From Micromonospora sp. NBC_01740 (lineage in GTDB: Bacteria > Actinomycetota > Actinomycetes > Mycobacteriales > Micromonosporaceae), in contig NZ_CP109150.1 of NCBI RefSeq assembly GCF_035920365.1, positions 5,518,001-5,582,000 of the forward strand: DNA of 64,000 nt, given 5' to 3'. Positions 1-9,252 of the stretch are shown in pieces; within the stretch, counting starts at the first letter, position 1; every line of letters begins with the position of its first letter. Below the pieces are notes generated by a model. The model worked only from the letters and a program-made list of their open reading frames with translations. It searched no databases and was not told the DNA's origin. The translations under genes were made by a program, and so were the position numbers.

Positions 1-229
1 CGTGGACCAACTGCTCGCCCTGCTGGACCGGCTGGTCGACGCCGGCAACACCGTCGTCGTCATCGAGCACCATCAGGCGGTCATGGCGCACGCCGACTGG
101 CTGATCGACCTCGGTCCGGGGGCGGGACACGACGGCGGCCGGATCGTCTTCACCGGTACGCCGGCCGACCTGGTCGCCCACGCCGACACGCTGACCGCCC
201 GTCACCTGCGCGAGTACGTGGGCCGCTGA
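1..229 (+). CDS. UvrA-like ATPase, C-terminal end (partial)
   Basis: Only the last 75 or so codons lie in the window; the gene enters from the left edge in the frame of base 2. The tail carries the end of an ABC ATPase of the UvrA family: a Walker-B/H-loop region reading VVVIEHHQAVMAHADWLIDL, then DLGPGAG and GGRIVFTGTPADL, which is the usual closing segment of UvrA. UvrA proteins recognise damaged DNA as dimers in nucleotide excision repair. The EHHQAVM variant in place of the canonical EHNLDVI suggests a UvrA paralogue (the UvrA2 or drug-resistance type) rather than housekeeping UvrA; that is inference from a short fragment. Confidence 0.85.
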   Translation, partial: VDQLLALLDRLVDAGNTVVVIEHHQAVMAHADWLIDLGPGAGHDGGRIVFTGTPADLVAHADTLTARHLREYVGR

Positions 230-284
230 GCCCTTGGCCCGACGAGGGCGACCCTTCTGACGCCGCACCGGGCCGGTCACGCCC

Positions 285-328
285 GGCCCCGGATCGCATC
301 GCTCTCCGGCCCGGATCGCATCGCCCTC
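285..328. repeat. Short direct repeat downstream of the UvrA-like gene
   Basis: GGATCGCATCGC occurs at 291-302 and again at 313-324, each preceded by a GGCCC run and followed by CTC, giving a 22-bp period. No gene or terminator hairpin is obvious here; it fills the gap before the next minus-strand gene. Confidence 0.5.
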
Positions 329-395
329 GGCCGCCCGGGTCCGCATCCCCCGGTTGCCTGGCCAGGGGCGGTGCCCGGGGGCGCCCGCCGGGCGG

Positions 396-644
396 TCAGC
401 GTCCCGACACGGGGACCGCCCGGGCGGACGGCGCCGCCAGCCGGCGCGCCCAACGCCGTAACGGCGACACCGACGCCGCGACCGGAGTGAGCAGCCCGAC
501 GATGATCAGCAGGGCGTCGAGGAAGAGTGTGGCGAGTACGACGAGAACGGCCAGCGACGCCACGGTGCGGGCGGTCACCGACGCCGGGCGGGCCGGCGCC
601 CGGTGGGCGCCGTGGTGGCGGACGGGGATGCGGGATGGAGCCAT
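396..644 (-). CDS. Small membrane protein, unknown function
   Basis: An 82-residue protein starting at the ATG at 644; an upstream in-frame start at 725 exists, but GAGGCAGG lies about 10 bases before 644. I do not recognise the family. A basic, Pro/Arg-rich N-terminus (about residues 1-25) precedes a hydrophobic stretch near residues 26-60 long enough for one or two membrane passes, followed by a basic tail. This predicts a small inner-membrane protein with a cytoplasmic basic end. It stands alone between the UvrA-like gene and a phosphatase. The codon bias is as for neighbours, so a real gene is plausible but unproven. Confidence 0.45.
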   Translation of the reverse strand: MAPSRIPVRHHGAHRAPARPASVTARTVASLAVLVVLATLFLDALLIIVGLLTPVAASVSPLRRWARRLAAPSARAVPVSGR

Positions 645-796
645 GGTGCCTGGTACCTGCCTCGGAAATCGGGGTGCGGCGCCACTCATACCCCTCGTGA
701 GCTGCACAAACACGTCCGATGACAAGCACCACAGCCCGCCGCGCCCGACTGCCCCGTCGAAGGTAGTCGCCGCTGCGGTGCCCCCGGTGCGGTGCC

Positions 797-876
797 CGGC
801 TCGGGCGCGGCGCGATGCCGGCCAGGTGCGCGGCTCGACGCAGGGTGCGCGGCTCGGGCGCGGTGCGATGCCGGCC
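797..876. repeat. 27-bp direct repeat, two copies
   Basis: The segment beginning CGGCTCGGGCGCGG and ending GATGCCGGCC is present at 797-823 and 850-876 with a single C/T difference, 53 bp apart. A shorter GTGCGCGGCTCG unit is repeated between the copies. The block lies in the 264-bp gap downstream of the phosphatase gene and has no open gene I would support. Confidence 0.6.
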
Positions 877-908
877 GGGCGCGCGGGTCGGGGCAGGCGC
901 GCGGTGCG

Positions 909-1328
909 TCAGGTGAGGCGGCGCAGCCAGCGACGCTGCCAGGGCGTCTCCACGGCCCGCGGGCGGTAGGTGGCGCGCACCCAGTCCACCGCCTGCTCGG
1001 GCGGCAGCCCGTCGAGGATCGCCAGCGCCGCCAGCGCGGTGCCCGTACGCCCGGTGGCGCCCCGGCAGGCCACCTCGACGCGTTCGCCGCCGTGGGCGCG
1101 GCGCAGCGCCTCGGTCAGCGCGTCGACCGCGTCCGCCCGGTCGACCGGCACCCAGAAGTCGGGCCACCGGATCCGCCGGTGCGGCCAGGCGGGCACCGGC
1201 CCGGGGGCCAGCAGCAGGGCGAAGTCGGCGGGCGACGCCGCGTCGGCGATCCGTCGCCCCCGTACCCGCGTCCCACTCGGCAGTACGACGACCCCCACCT
1301 GCTCGCCCCACACCCGTACGTCACTCAT
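909..1328 (-). CDS. Dual-specificity protein phosphatase-like protein
   Basis: The 139-residue protein has the CX5R loop of cysteine-dependent phosphatases: CRGATGR at residues 88-94, giving nucleophile Cys88 and Arg94, with a hydrophobic strand in front and TGTALAAL behind. Asp63 in WVPVDRAD is a plausible general acid. The usual His before the Cys is Ala here, as in many bacterial members. It would remove phosphate from phosphotyrosine or phospho-Ser/Thr proteins, or from small phosphorylated molecules. No TM segment or signal peptide is visible. It stands alone, reading towards the small membrane protein gene. Substrate cannot be assigned from sequence. Confidence 0.75.
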   Translation of the reverse strand: MSDVRVWGEQVGVVVLPSGTRVRGRRIADAASPADFALLLAPGPVPAWPHRRIRWPDFWVPVDRADAVDALTEALRRAHGGERVEVACRGATGRTGTALAALAILDGLPPEQAVDWVRATYRPRAVETPWQRRWLRRLT

Positions 1329-1387
1329 CCCCCCATCCTCACGTCCACCCCCCTCCCCCGCCGCCCCGCCTCGCCCCCCATCCCGCT

Positions 1388-1448
1388 GTTGATCATGAAG
1401 TTATCGACCGATTCGATCTCCAAAAGCGGCAACAACTTCATGATCAAC
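1388..1448. repeat. Intergenic palindromic repeat, possible terminator
   Basis: GTTGATCATGAAGTT at 1388-1402 is matched exactly in inverse by AACTTCATGATCAAC at 1434-1448, with a 31-base loop that itself contains ATCGA/TCGAT (1403-1407, 1413-1417). The arms are far more AT-rich than the surroundings and each holds the palindrome TGATCA. It lies just past the stop of the XRE-cupin gene on the minus strand, so it could terminate that transcript. I recall similar GTTGATCATGAAGTT elements scattered between genes in Micromonospora and Salinispora genomes, so it may be a REP-like family; this is from memory and was not searched. Confidence 0.8.
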
Positions 1449-1482
1449 GGCGGATGGCGGGAAGAGGGGGCGCGTGGGTGGG

Positions 1483-2076
1483 TCAGGGTGGGGGTGGGGT
1501 TTTTGGGCGGGCGCGGAGGTGGGCGCGTTCGCCCTGCCTGCCGAAGAGGCTGAGGAACTCGACCGGCTCGGCGTCGGCCGACCCGAACCAGTGCGGTACG
1601 CGGGTGTCGAACTCCGCCGCCTCCCCCGGCGTGAGCACGAGGTCCTGGTCGCCGAGGACGACCCGCAGCCGACCGTTGAGGACGTAGAGCCACTCGTAGC
1701 CCTCGTGGGTCTGCGGATCGGGCTCCGCCCTGCGACCGCCGCCCGGGATCACCAGCTTGTACGCCTGGATGCCGCCGGGCCGGCGGGTCAGGGGCAGCAT
1801 GGTCATCCCGTGGCGGGTGACCGGGCGCAGGTGGACGCGCGGGTCGCCGGTGGACGGGGCGTCGACGAGTTCGTCGAGTGTGACGCCGTGCGCCCTGGCC
1901 AGCGGGAGGAGCAGTTCGAGAGTGGGCCGGCGGGAACCGGACTCCAGCCGGGAGAGCGTGCTCACCGAGATGCCGGTCGCCACCGACAGGTCGGCCAGGG
2001 TGGTCTCCCGCTGCCGGCGCAGCGCGCGCAGCCGGGGACCGACCGCGCCGAGCGCCTGGTCCAGGTCGTCGTCCAT
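1483..2076 (-). CDS. XRE-family regulator with C-terminal cupin
   Basis: A 197-residue two-domain regulator. Residues 13-70 form an XRE helix-turn-helix (TLADLSVATGISVSTLSRLE, then SGSRRPTLELL), and residues about 105-178 form a small beta-barrel cupin with HEGYEWLYVLNG and PHWF. Proteins of this build sense a small molecule with the cupin and repress a neighbouring catabolic or detoxification gene. The start at 2076 is preferred over an upstream ATG at 2133, which would run through the operator. It is transcribed divergently from the FAD oxidoreductase, and two inverted repeats sit in the gap, so it very likely controls both genes. The ligand is unknown. Confidence 0.85.
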   Translation of the reverse strand: MDDDLDQALGAVGPRLRALRRQRETTLADLSVATGISVSTLSRLESGSRRPTLELLLPLARAHGVTLDELVDAPSTGDPRVHLRPVTRHGMTMLPLTRRPGGIQAYKLVIPGGGRRAEPDPQTHEGYEWLYVLNGRLRVVLGDQDLVLTPGEAAEFDTRVPHWFGSADAEPVEFLSLFGRQGERAHLRARPKTPPPP

Positions 2077-2085
2077 GCTGCCATC

Positions 2086-2121
2086 TTGCCATCTTGGCAA
2101 CAACATTTGCCACCATGGCGG
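2086..2121. promoter_or_regulatory. Twin operator between XRE regulator and oxidoreductase
   Basis: TTGCCA-TCT-TGGCAA (2086-2100) is a perfect 6-bp dyad. A second, imperfect copy TTGCCA-CCA-TGGCGG lies at 2107-2121, exactly 21 bp (two helical turns) away on the same face. The first copy covers the ribosome-binding region of the regulator gene. The arrangement fits cooperative binding by dimers of the XRE-cupin protein, with autoregulation. Binding is inferred. Confidence 0.75.
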
Positions 2122-2156
2122 CGGCGATCGCATCGTGGTCGCGGGAGGTGGTCACG

Positions 2157-3176
2157 GTGACCGATCAGTTGGATGGCAGCTACGACGTGGTGGTGATCGG
2201 AGGTGGCGCCGCGGGGTTGAGCGGGGCGCTGACGTTGGCCCGGGTGCGACGGTCGGTGGTGGTGCTCGACTCGGGCGCGCCGCGCAACGCCCCGGCCGAG
2301 GGCGTGCACGGGCTGCTGGCCCGGGAGGGGATCCGGCCGGCCGAGCTCCTGGAACGCGGCCGGGCGGAGGTACGCGGCTACGGCGGCCGGGTGGTCACCG
2401 GCGAGGTCGCCGCCACGAACCGCGACGACGACGGGTTCACGGTCACGCTGGGCGACGGCCGGACGGTGCGTGCGCGACGGCTGCTGGTGGCCACCGGGCT
2501 GGTGGACGAGCTGCCGGACGTCCCGGGGCTGCGGGAGCGCTGGGGCAGGGACGTCCTGCACTGCCCGTACTGCCACGGCTGGGAGGTCCGCGACCGGGCC
2601 ATCGGCGTGCTGGCCAGCGGGCCGTTCTCGGTGCACCAGGCGCTGCTGTTCCGACAGTTGAGCGCCGACGTCACGTACTTCCAGCACACCATGCCGCCGC
2701 TCACCGACGAGCAGGCGGAGCAGCTGGCGGCCCGCGGCATCGGCGTGGTGGGCGGCGAGGTCGCGTCCCTGGAGGCCGTGGAGGACCGCCTCGTGGGCGT
2801 ACGGCTGGGTGACGGCACTCTCGTGCGCCGGGAGGCCCTGGCCGTCTCGTCGCGGATGGTGGCGCGCGCCGGCTTCCTCGCGGCGCTCGGACTGCGACCT
2901 GCGGCACACCCGGCGGGCGTCGGCGAGCACGTCCCCTCCGACGCGACGGGCCGCACCGACGTGCCCGGGGTGTGGGTCGCCGGCAACGTCACCGATCCGG
3001 CGGCCCAGGTCGGTGCCGCCGCGGCGGCCGGCGTGGTCGTCGCGGCCCAGATCAACGCCGACCTCGTCGCCGAGGAGACCCGGCGGGCCGTCGCCGCCCA
3101 CCGCGCCCCGTTCTCCACGAAGTCGGAGGCGGCACTCTGCGAGCAGGTGGTGGGCGACCGTCGCCACGGCCTCTGA
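2157..3176 (+). CDS. FAD-dependent thioredoxin-reductase-like oxidoreductase, possible dithiol oxidase
   Basis: A 339-residue flavoprotein starting at GTG 2157 behind GGGAGGTG. The N-terminal Rossmann motif GGGAAG (residues 15-20) binds FAD, a redox pair CPYC (Cys136, Cys139) sits in HCPYCHGWE, and WVAGN followed by DPAAQVGAA near the C-terminus is the second FAD contact of the thioredoxin reductase fold. The expected NADPH motif GxGxxA is degraded to VLASGPFSVHQA. That degeneration and the CxxCHGxE form recall small-molecule dithiol oxidases (GliT, HlmI, DepH), which use oxygen instead of NADPH. It could instead be an ordinary uncharacterised TrxR-like reductase. It is paired with a divergent XRE-cupin repressor. 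Confidence 0.8.
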   Translation: MTDQLDGSYDVVVIGGGAAGLSGALTLARVRRSVVVLDSGAPRNAPAEGVHGLLAREGIRPAELLERGRAEVRGYGGRVVTGEVAATNRDDDGFTVTLGDGRTVRARRLLVATGLVDELPDVPGLRERWGRDVLHCPYCHGWEVRDRAIGVLASGPFSVHQALLFRQLSADVTYFQHTMPPLTDEQAEQLAARGIGVVGGEVASLEAVEDRLVGVRLGDGTLVRREALAVSSRMVARAGFLAALGLRPAAHPAGVGEHVPSDATGRTDVPGVWVAGNVTDPAAQVGAAAAAGVVVAAQINADLVAEETRRAVAAHRAPFSTKSEAALCEQVVGDRRHGL

Positions 3177-3277
3177 CGTCCCGACAGGCATCGGTGGGCG
3201 GTCCCGCCGGAAGCGCGGCGGCCCTGGCGGTGCACGGCGACCCAGCCGTAAGGCGGCCCGACGCGGGCGCGGCAGCC

Positions 3278-3351
3278 CAGCCCGGGAAGCGGCCTGAGCG
3301 GGCGGCGGCTCAGCCCGGGAAGCGGGCGCGGCGACTCAGGTGGGAGACGGC

Positions 3352-3362
<11 letters not shown>
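3278..3362. repeat. Short direct repeats before the MazG-like gene stop
   Basis: CAGCCCGGGAAGCGG occurs at 3278-3292 and 3311-3325, and CTCAGGTGGGAG at 3335-3346 and 3351-3362; the last copy runs into the stop codon of the MazG-like gene. These G-rich tandem copies fill the convergent gap after the oxidoreductase. No classical terminator hairpin stands out. Confidence 0.5.
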
Positions 3363-5122
<1,760 letters not shown>

Positions 5123-5147
5123 CGGGGCGGCCGGTCAGTCGCGACAG

Positions 5148-5202
5148 CGCCGGCGCTGCCGACCGGGGGACGACGCGCGTCCCTCGCCCGGCAGCGCCGG
5201 CG
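5148..5202. terminator. Bidirectional terminator between gdhA and VWA gene
   Basis: CGCCGGCGCTGCCG (5148-5161) pairs perfectly with CGGCAGCGCCGGCG (5189-5202), and the loop contains a further GGGAC/GTCCC stem. It lies between two converging stop codons and can serve both strands. There is no U-run, as is usual at this GC content. Confidence 0.85.
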
Positions 5203-5204
5203 GC

Positions 5205-6989
5205 TCAGAAGCTGCTGACCAGCTTCACGAACGCCTCGTCGATCATGGCGGGGTCGGTGGCGTCGAACGCCTTGCCCGACGACGCCTTGGCGATCCGGTC
5301 CAGCGTGGCGAAGTCCGAATCCCCGTCGAAGGCGATGCAGAAGACCTTCACCGGGCGCCGCGGGTCCAGGGCGACGTTCGCGAGCAGCCGGTTCAGGTCG
5401 TTGTCCCGGGCGTACTCGTTCTTGCCGTCGGTCAGCACGACGACGGCGTTGATCCGGTCCGGGTCGTACCGCTCGAGCACCTGCTCGTGAGCGGCCCGGA
5501 CCGTCGCGTAGAGCGCCGTGTCTCCCGCGACGTGCAGGCCGGCAATCCGGCTGTTGATCCGTTTCTGGTCGAAGTCGCCGAGCCGGACCTCCTCCCGGTA
5601 GGGGCCGTCGGGCCGCTTCGAGGTCTCCGAGGAGAACGACCAGAGCCCGACCCGGTCCTCGGAGTTGAGCAGCGCGAGCCCCTTGGCCGCCGCCGCCGAG
5701 GCGACCTGGAAGCGCGTGCTGTTGCCGACCGGGGCCTGCATCGACCCGGAGGTGTCCAGGGCGATCAGGATGTTGGCCTTCTTGCGCAGCGTGCTCCAGC
5801 CGTCCAGCATCGCCTCGACCACCTCCGGGTTCGGCGGCGCGAAGTAGTTCAGCCCGCCGGTGGGCTCGGCGCCGACGCTGGCGAGCAGCTCCGCCGAGGC
5901 CCGCCGCTCGTGGTCGCGGAAGCCGAGGCGGACGAAGCTCTCCTGCTGGTCGTCCGCGGTCAGGAACTTCAGGAAGTCGTCCGCCGCCGCGCGCTGCCGT
6001 TCGTCGGCGGAGGGGAGCACCACGAAGGGGTGGTCCAGGTTGAAGGTGCCCTCCTTCGGGTGTACGGCGACCAGCGGCACCTTCGGCCGGGGGCCCCGCT
6101 CCTGGCCCTCCTGCCGCGGGCTCAGCCCGCCCTCGTTGTAGAGGTGGACCAGCTCCTCCTGCATGACGATGGCGCTCATGTCGCCGGCGCCCGTGCCGGC
6201 CAGGTCGGCCTCGGCGAGGTCGCGCAACAGCTCCACCGAGTCGTCGCTGTAGTGCGACACGTTGGCCTCGATCTGCCGGACGAAGCGGGTCACCTTCGGA
6301 TCCGCCAGGTCCGACGTGGTGAGGTCGCTGGAGCGCTGCGCGGCGGCGTAGTAGGTGGCGATGGTCGCCGCCAGACCCGAGGTGGAGAGGTTCGGGTTGT
6401 CCTTGCCGAAGGTGAAGCGGCCCCACTCCGGTTTGCCGAAGCCCGCCCAGCCCTGCCGTCCGGAGAGGCCGAGAATCTCCCCCCAGCCCAGCGGCCCGCG
6501 CTGGCGTACCAGCTCGCCCTTGGGCTGCGGCATCGCGATGACCAGCGGGCTGTTGGCGATCGACGGGTAAGGGCCCGGGGTCTGCGGCGCCCGCCCGGCG
6601 GCCTTGTCGAGCAGCCGCAGCTGGCCCGTCCAGAGGCTCGACGTCGGCAACCAGACCTGCGGCTGCGGCAGGCCGGTGCCGCTCCAGCCGACGGCGAGCG
6701 CCTCGGTGGCCTTGCCCGAGTTCAGGGCGCTGACGTGCACCTGGGCGCAGCCGCCGCCGTCGAGCGTCCGGTCGCTGTCGTTGTACCGCGCGGCCAACTC
6801 GACCAGCAGCGCCGCCTTCTCGGTCGAGGCGTTGACGTCCAGGCGGACGGCGCAGTCGGCCCGGGACCGGTCGCTGCCCGCGTCCCGCTGCCGCACGAGC
6901 ACGAACGCCCCGCCGATGACCAGCAGCCCGGCGGTTACGGCTGCGGTGTACGGCAACCACTGTCGTGCACGCGACGGGGCTGGGGCCAT
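5205..6989 (-). CDS. Membrane-anchored solute-binding and von Willebrand A protein
   Basis: A 594-residue extracytoplasmic protein. One N-terminal membrane segment (about residues 12-32) is followed by a substrate-binding-protein-like region (about 45-380) and a von Willebrand factor A domain (about 405-594) with an intact MIDAS, DTSGSM (Asp412, Ser414, Ser416) and VVLTDGKNEY. This SBP-VWA fusion is common in actinobacteria, where it is usually annotated as a substrate-binding/VWA protein of unknown ligand. The ATG at 6989 follows AGGAGG at a good distance. It is downstream of a Ser/Thr kinase on the same strand with a 116-bp gap, so the two may be functionally linked. Confidence 0.85.
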   Translation of the reverse strand: MAPAPSRARQWLPYTAAVTAGLLVIGGAFVLVRQRDAGSDRSRADCAVRLDVNASTEKAALLVELAARYNDSDRTLDGGGCAQVHVSALNSGKATEALAVGWSGTGLPQPQVWLPTSSLWTGQLRLLDKAAGRAPQTPGPYPSIANSPLVIAMPQPKGELVRQRGPLGWGEILGLSGRQGWAGFGKPEWGRFTFGKDNPNLSTSGLAATIATYYAAAQRSSDLTTSDLADPKVTRFVRQIEANVSHYSDDSVELLRDLAEADLAGTGAGDMSAIVMQEELVHLYNEGGLSPRQEGQERGPRPKVPLVAVHPKEGTFNLDHPFVVLPSADERQRAAADDFLKFLTADDQQESFVRLGFRDHERRASAELLASVGAEPTGGLNYFAPPNPEVVEAMLDGWSTLRKKANILIALDTSGSMQAPVGNSTRFQVASAAAAKGLALLNSEDRVGLWSFSSETSKRPDGPYREEVRLGDFDQKRINSRIAGLHVAGDTALYATVRAAHEQVLERYDPDRINAVVVLTDGKNEYARDNDLNRLLANVALDPRRPVKVFCIAFDGDSDFATLDRIAKASSGKAFDATDPAMIDEAFVKLVSSF

Positions 6990-7105
6990 GGCGACGTCCT
7001 CCTCGGCGGTCAACTGGTGGCAGTCAACCTATCGGTGCGGTGCCACCGGCGGTGTCCGACCCGGCCGTCCGGGACGCTCACCCCCGCCCACCTGCGCACC
7101 CTCGG

Positions 7106-8353
7106 TCAGTGGCGGTCGGAGCGGCCGCCGAGGGCCGTCGCGACCAGCAGCCGCACCGCGTAGACCACGGCGAAGGTGGTCGCCCCGGCGGCCGCGGCCG
7201 CGTCCACCGTGCTCGACGCGACGTAGCCGGCCGCGGCGCCGACCGAGCCGAGGAAGATCGCGGTCGAGATGCCCCAGGCGTCGGTCGACTCGCGGCGGAG
7301 CCGCCGCCCCCAGCCGCCGCCCGCCTGGTCGGCGGGCGCGGAACCCGTGAACGGGCTCTGCGACGTCTGTTCAAGGCGCGTCGGCGCCGTCGGTTCCGGC
7401 CGGTCCGGCAGCGGATCCGACGCGGTACGGGGCAACGGCAGCGGCTGGCCCGGCGTCGGCGCGCCGGCGGTCTCGTTGCCGAGTTGGAGCACGGTCTCCC
7501 GGCGCAGCGGGCCCGCGTCCCGGACGTCCTGCCCGAGCAGCCGCATCAGCACCTCTTCGGCCTCCGGCCGCTCCGCCGGGTCCTTGGCCAGGCACTGCCG
7601 GATCAGCTCGTCGAGGCCCGGTGGCAGCGCGGGCAGGTCGGGCGGCTCGTTGAGCACCCGGTGCATCACCGCGAAGAGCGAGTCGGTGCCGAACGGTGGC
7701 CGGCCCCCGGCGGCGAAGGCGATGGTGGCGGCCCAGGCGAAGACGTCGCACGGTGGCCCGACCGAGTCGTTACGGAACCGCTCCGGGGCCATGTACGCGG
7801 TGGTCCCCAGCACCCGGCTGGTCACCGTCTCGGTGACGCCCAGGGCGCGGGCGATGCCGAAGTCGATCACCCGGGGGCCGTCCCGGCCGAGCACCACGTT
7901 GTCTGGCTTCAGGTCGCAGTGCACGATGTCGGAGCGGTGGATCGCGGCGAGCGCGGTGGCCGTACCGACGGCGAGCCGGTGCAGCGCGTTGCCGGCGACC
8001 GGGCCCTGCTCGCGGACGTGCCGGTAGAGGGTCGGGCCCTCGATGAACTCGCTGACCACGTAGGGGCGTTCGCCGTCGACCTCGGCGAAGAGCACCTGCG
8101 CGGTGCAGAACGGCACGACGCGGCGCGCCGCGGCGATCTCCTTCATGAACTGCGACCGCGCCCGCAGGTCACTCAGGTCGATGTTGATCATCTTGACGGC
8201 CACCTGGTGGCCCTGGTCGTCCTCGCCGAGGTAGACCACGCCCTGACCGCCCGCGCCCAGCCGACCGACCAGCCGGTACGGACCGGCGGTCACCGGGTCG
8301 TGCGTCCACAGTGGCACCAGCCCCGGCACCGGCGCGCCGGCCAGTCCTGTCAT
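7106..8353 (-). CDS. Serine/threonine protein kinase, non-RD type
   Basis: A 415-residue Hanks-type kinase. The glycine loop GAGGQG (33-38), ATP lysine Lys54, HCDLKPDN catalytic loop (145-152), DFG (164-166) and MAPE activation segment are all present. The usual Arg of HRD is Cys146, so it is a non-RD kinase and may not need activation-loop phosphorylation in the normal way. After a Pro-rich linker (about 285-345) there are two hydrophobic segments near the C-terminus (about 350-375 and 387-407), predicting a membrane-tethered kinase with no extracellular sensor domain. It lies upstream of the VWA protein gene on the same strand. Confidence 0.9.
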   Translation of the reverse strand: MTGLAGAPVPGLVPLWTHDPVTAGPYRLVGRLGAGGQGVVYLGEDDQGHQVAVKMINIDLSDLRARSQFMKEIAAARRVVPFCTAQVLFAEVDGERPYVVSEFIEGPTLYRHVREQGPVAGNALHRLAVGTATALAAIHRSDIVHCDLKPDNVVLGRDGPRVIDFGIARALGVTETVTSRVLGTTAYMAPERFRNDSVGPPCDVFAWAATIAFAAGGRPPFGTDSLFAVMHRVLNEPPDLPALPPGLDELIRQCLAKDPAERPEAEEVLMRLLGQDVRDAGPLRRETVLQLGNETAGAPTPGQPLPLPRTASDPLPDRPEPTAPTRLEQTSQSPFTGSAPADQAGGGWGRRLRRESTDAWGISTAIFLGSVGAAAGYVASSTVDAAAAAGATTFAVVYAVRLLVATALGGRSDRH

Positions 8354-8518
8354 CCCGACTCCATCGCTGTCGTGTCCCCTGCCACCCGGCAGCGGAGGAC
8401 ACGGTCATGGTGCCATGCCGCCGCCTGCTGGCCGAGGGGTGCCCGACGGACGGAAGGCCTCCCCGGGGCGGGATCGGGTGGGCCGGCGCGGCGGTACGAC
8501 CGAGGCGGTACGGGACGA

Positions 8519-8554
8519 GCTGGCGCCCGTCGGAGGTCTCCGACGGGCGCCAGC
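8519..8554. terminator. Strong hairpin terminator after the LPXTG gene
   Basis: A perfect 17-bp stem: GCTGGCGCCCGTCGGAG (8519-8535) against CTCCGACGGGCGCCAGC (8538-8554), closed by a tiny loop. It lies about 45 bp past the stop of the LPXTG protein gene on the minus strand and ahead of the kinase start, so it should end the surface-protein transcript. Confidence 0.85.
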
Positions 8555-8597
8555 CGTTTCGCGGTGTCCGGGCACTGCCCGAAGGGGAGCTTCACCG

Positions 8598-9239
8598 TCA
8601 GCGCGCGGCTCCCATGCCGAAGCGGTGGCGCTTGCGCCAGACCAGCGACAGCAGCAGGAGCACCGCGCCGGCGCCGACGAGGCCGCCGCCGAACTTCATC
8701 GGGGTGCTCAGGCTGTCGCCCGTGACGGGCAGCGGCGGCGTGTGCTTCTTGAGCACGGTCAGCGTCGCGGTCGCCACCCGGTGGTACGTCTGGCCCTCGG
8801 CCCGGAAGGTGTACGTGCCGTGGTGACGCGGCGTGTAGGTGGTGCGGAAGTAGCCGTCGTCGTCAGCCGTGACCTCCAGGGTCCTGGGGTTCGGCTGGGG
8901 CGCCTGCTGGAACGAGACCGGCACCATCGCGACGATCTCGCCGTCGCTGCGGCGCGCCTGGTCGGCGCCCGGCACGGCGGCGGCGAGCGGGGACGTGCTG
9001 ACGGTGATGATCACCGTCTCGCCCGGCCCCCAGCCCCTGCCGATCAGGGTGGCGGTCTGGCCGACCACGACGGTCGGCGGGGTCACGGCGAGCGTCGGGG
9101 TGCCGCCCGGCGGGTAGATCGGTGGTTGTGGCGTTCCGGTGCCCGGCGTCGGCTGCGGCTGCGCCGCCCCCGCTGCGGTCGGCACGGCCAGCACGGCCAG
9201 ACCGACCGTGAGCGCCATGATGATGCGGGATAGCCGCAT
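8598..9239 (-). CDS. LPXTG-type cell-wall anchored surface protein
   Basis: A 213-residue secreted protein. A signal peptide (MRLSRIIMALTVGLAVL, cleavage after AGA near residue 25) leads to a Pro/Thr-rich linker and one or two Ig-like beta repeats (GWGPGETVIITV and DDDGYFRTTYTP). The C-terminus is a sortase signal: LPVTG (170-174), a hydrophobic segment, and WRKRHR. It should be covalently attached to the wall by a sortase not found in this window. The ATG at 9239 follows GGAGGGAA. It lies 13 bp after the DUF4012 gene and is probably co-transcribed with it. Confidence 0.88.
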   Translation of the reverse strand: MRLSRIIMALTVGLAVLAVPTAAGAAQPQPTPGTGTPQPPIYPPGGTPTLAVTPPTVVVGQTATLIGRGWGPGETVIITVSTSPLAAAVPGADQARRSDGEIVAMVPVSFQQAPQPNPRTLEVTADDDGYFRTTYTPRHHGTYTFRAEGQTYHRVATATLTVLKKHTPPLPVTGDSLSTPMKFGGGLVGAGAVLLLLSLVWRKRHRFGMGAAR

Positions 9240-9252
9240 GATTGGTTCCCTC

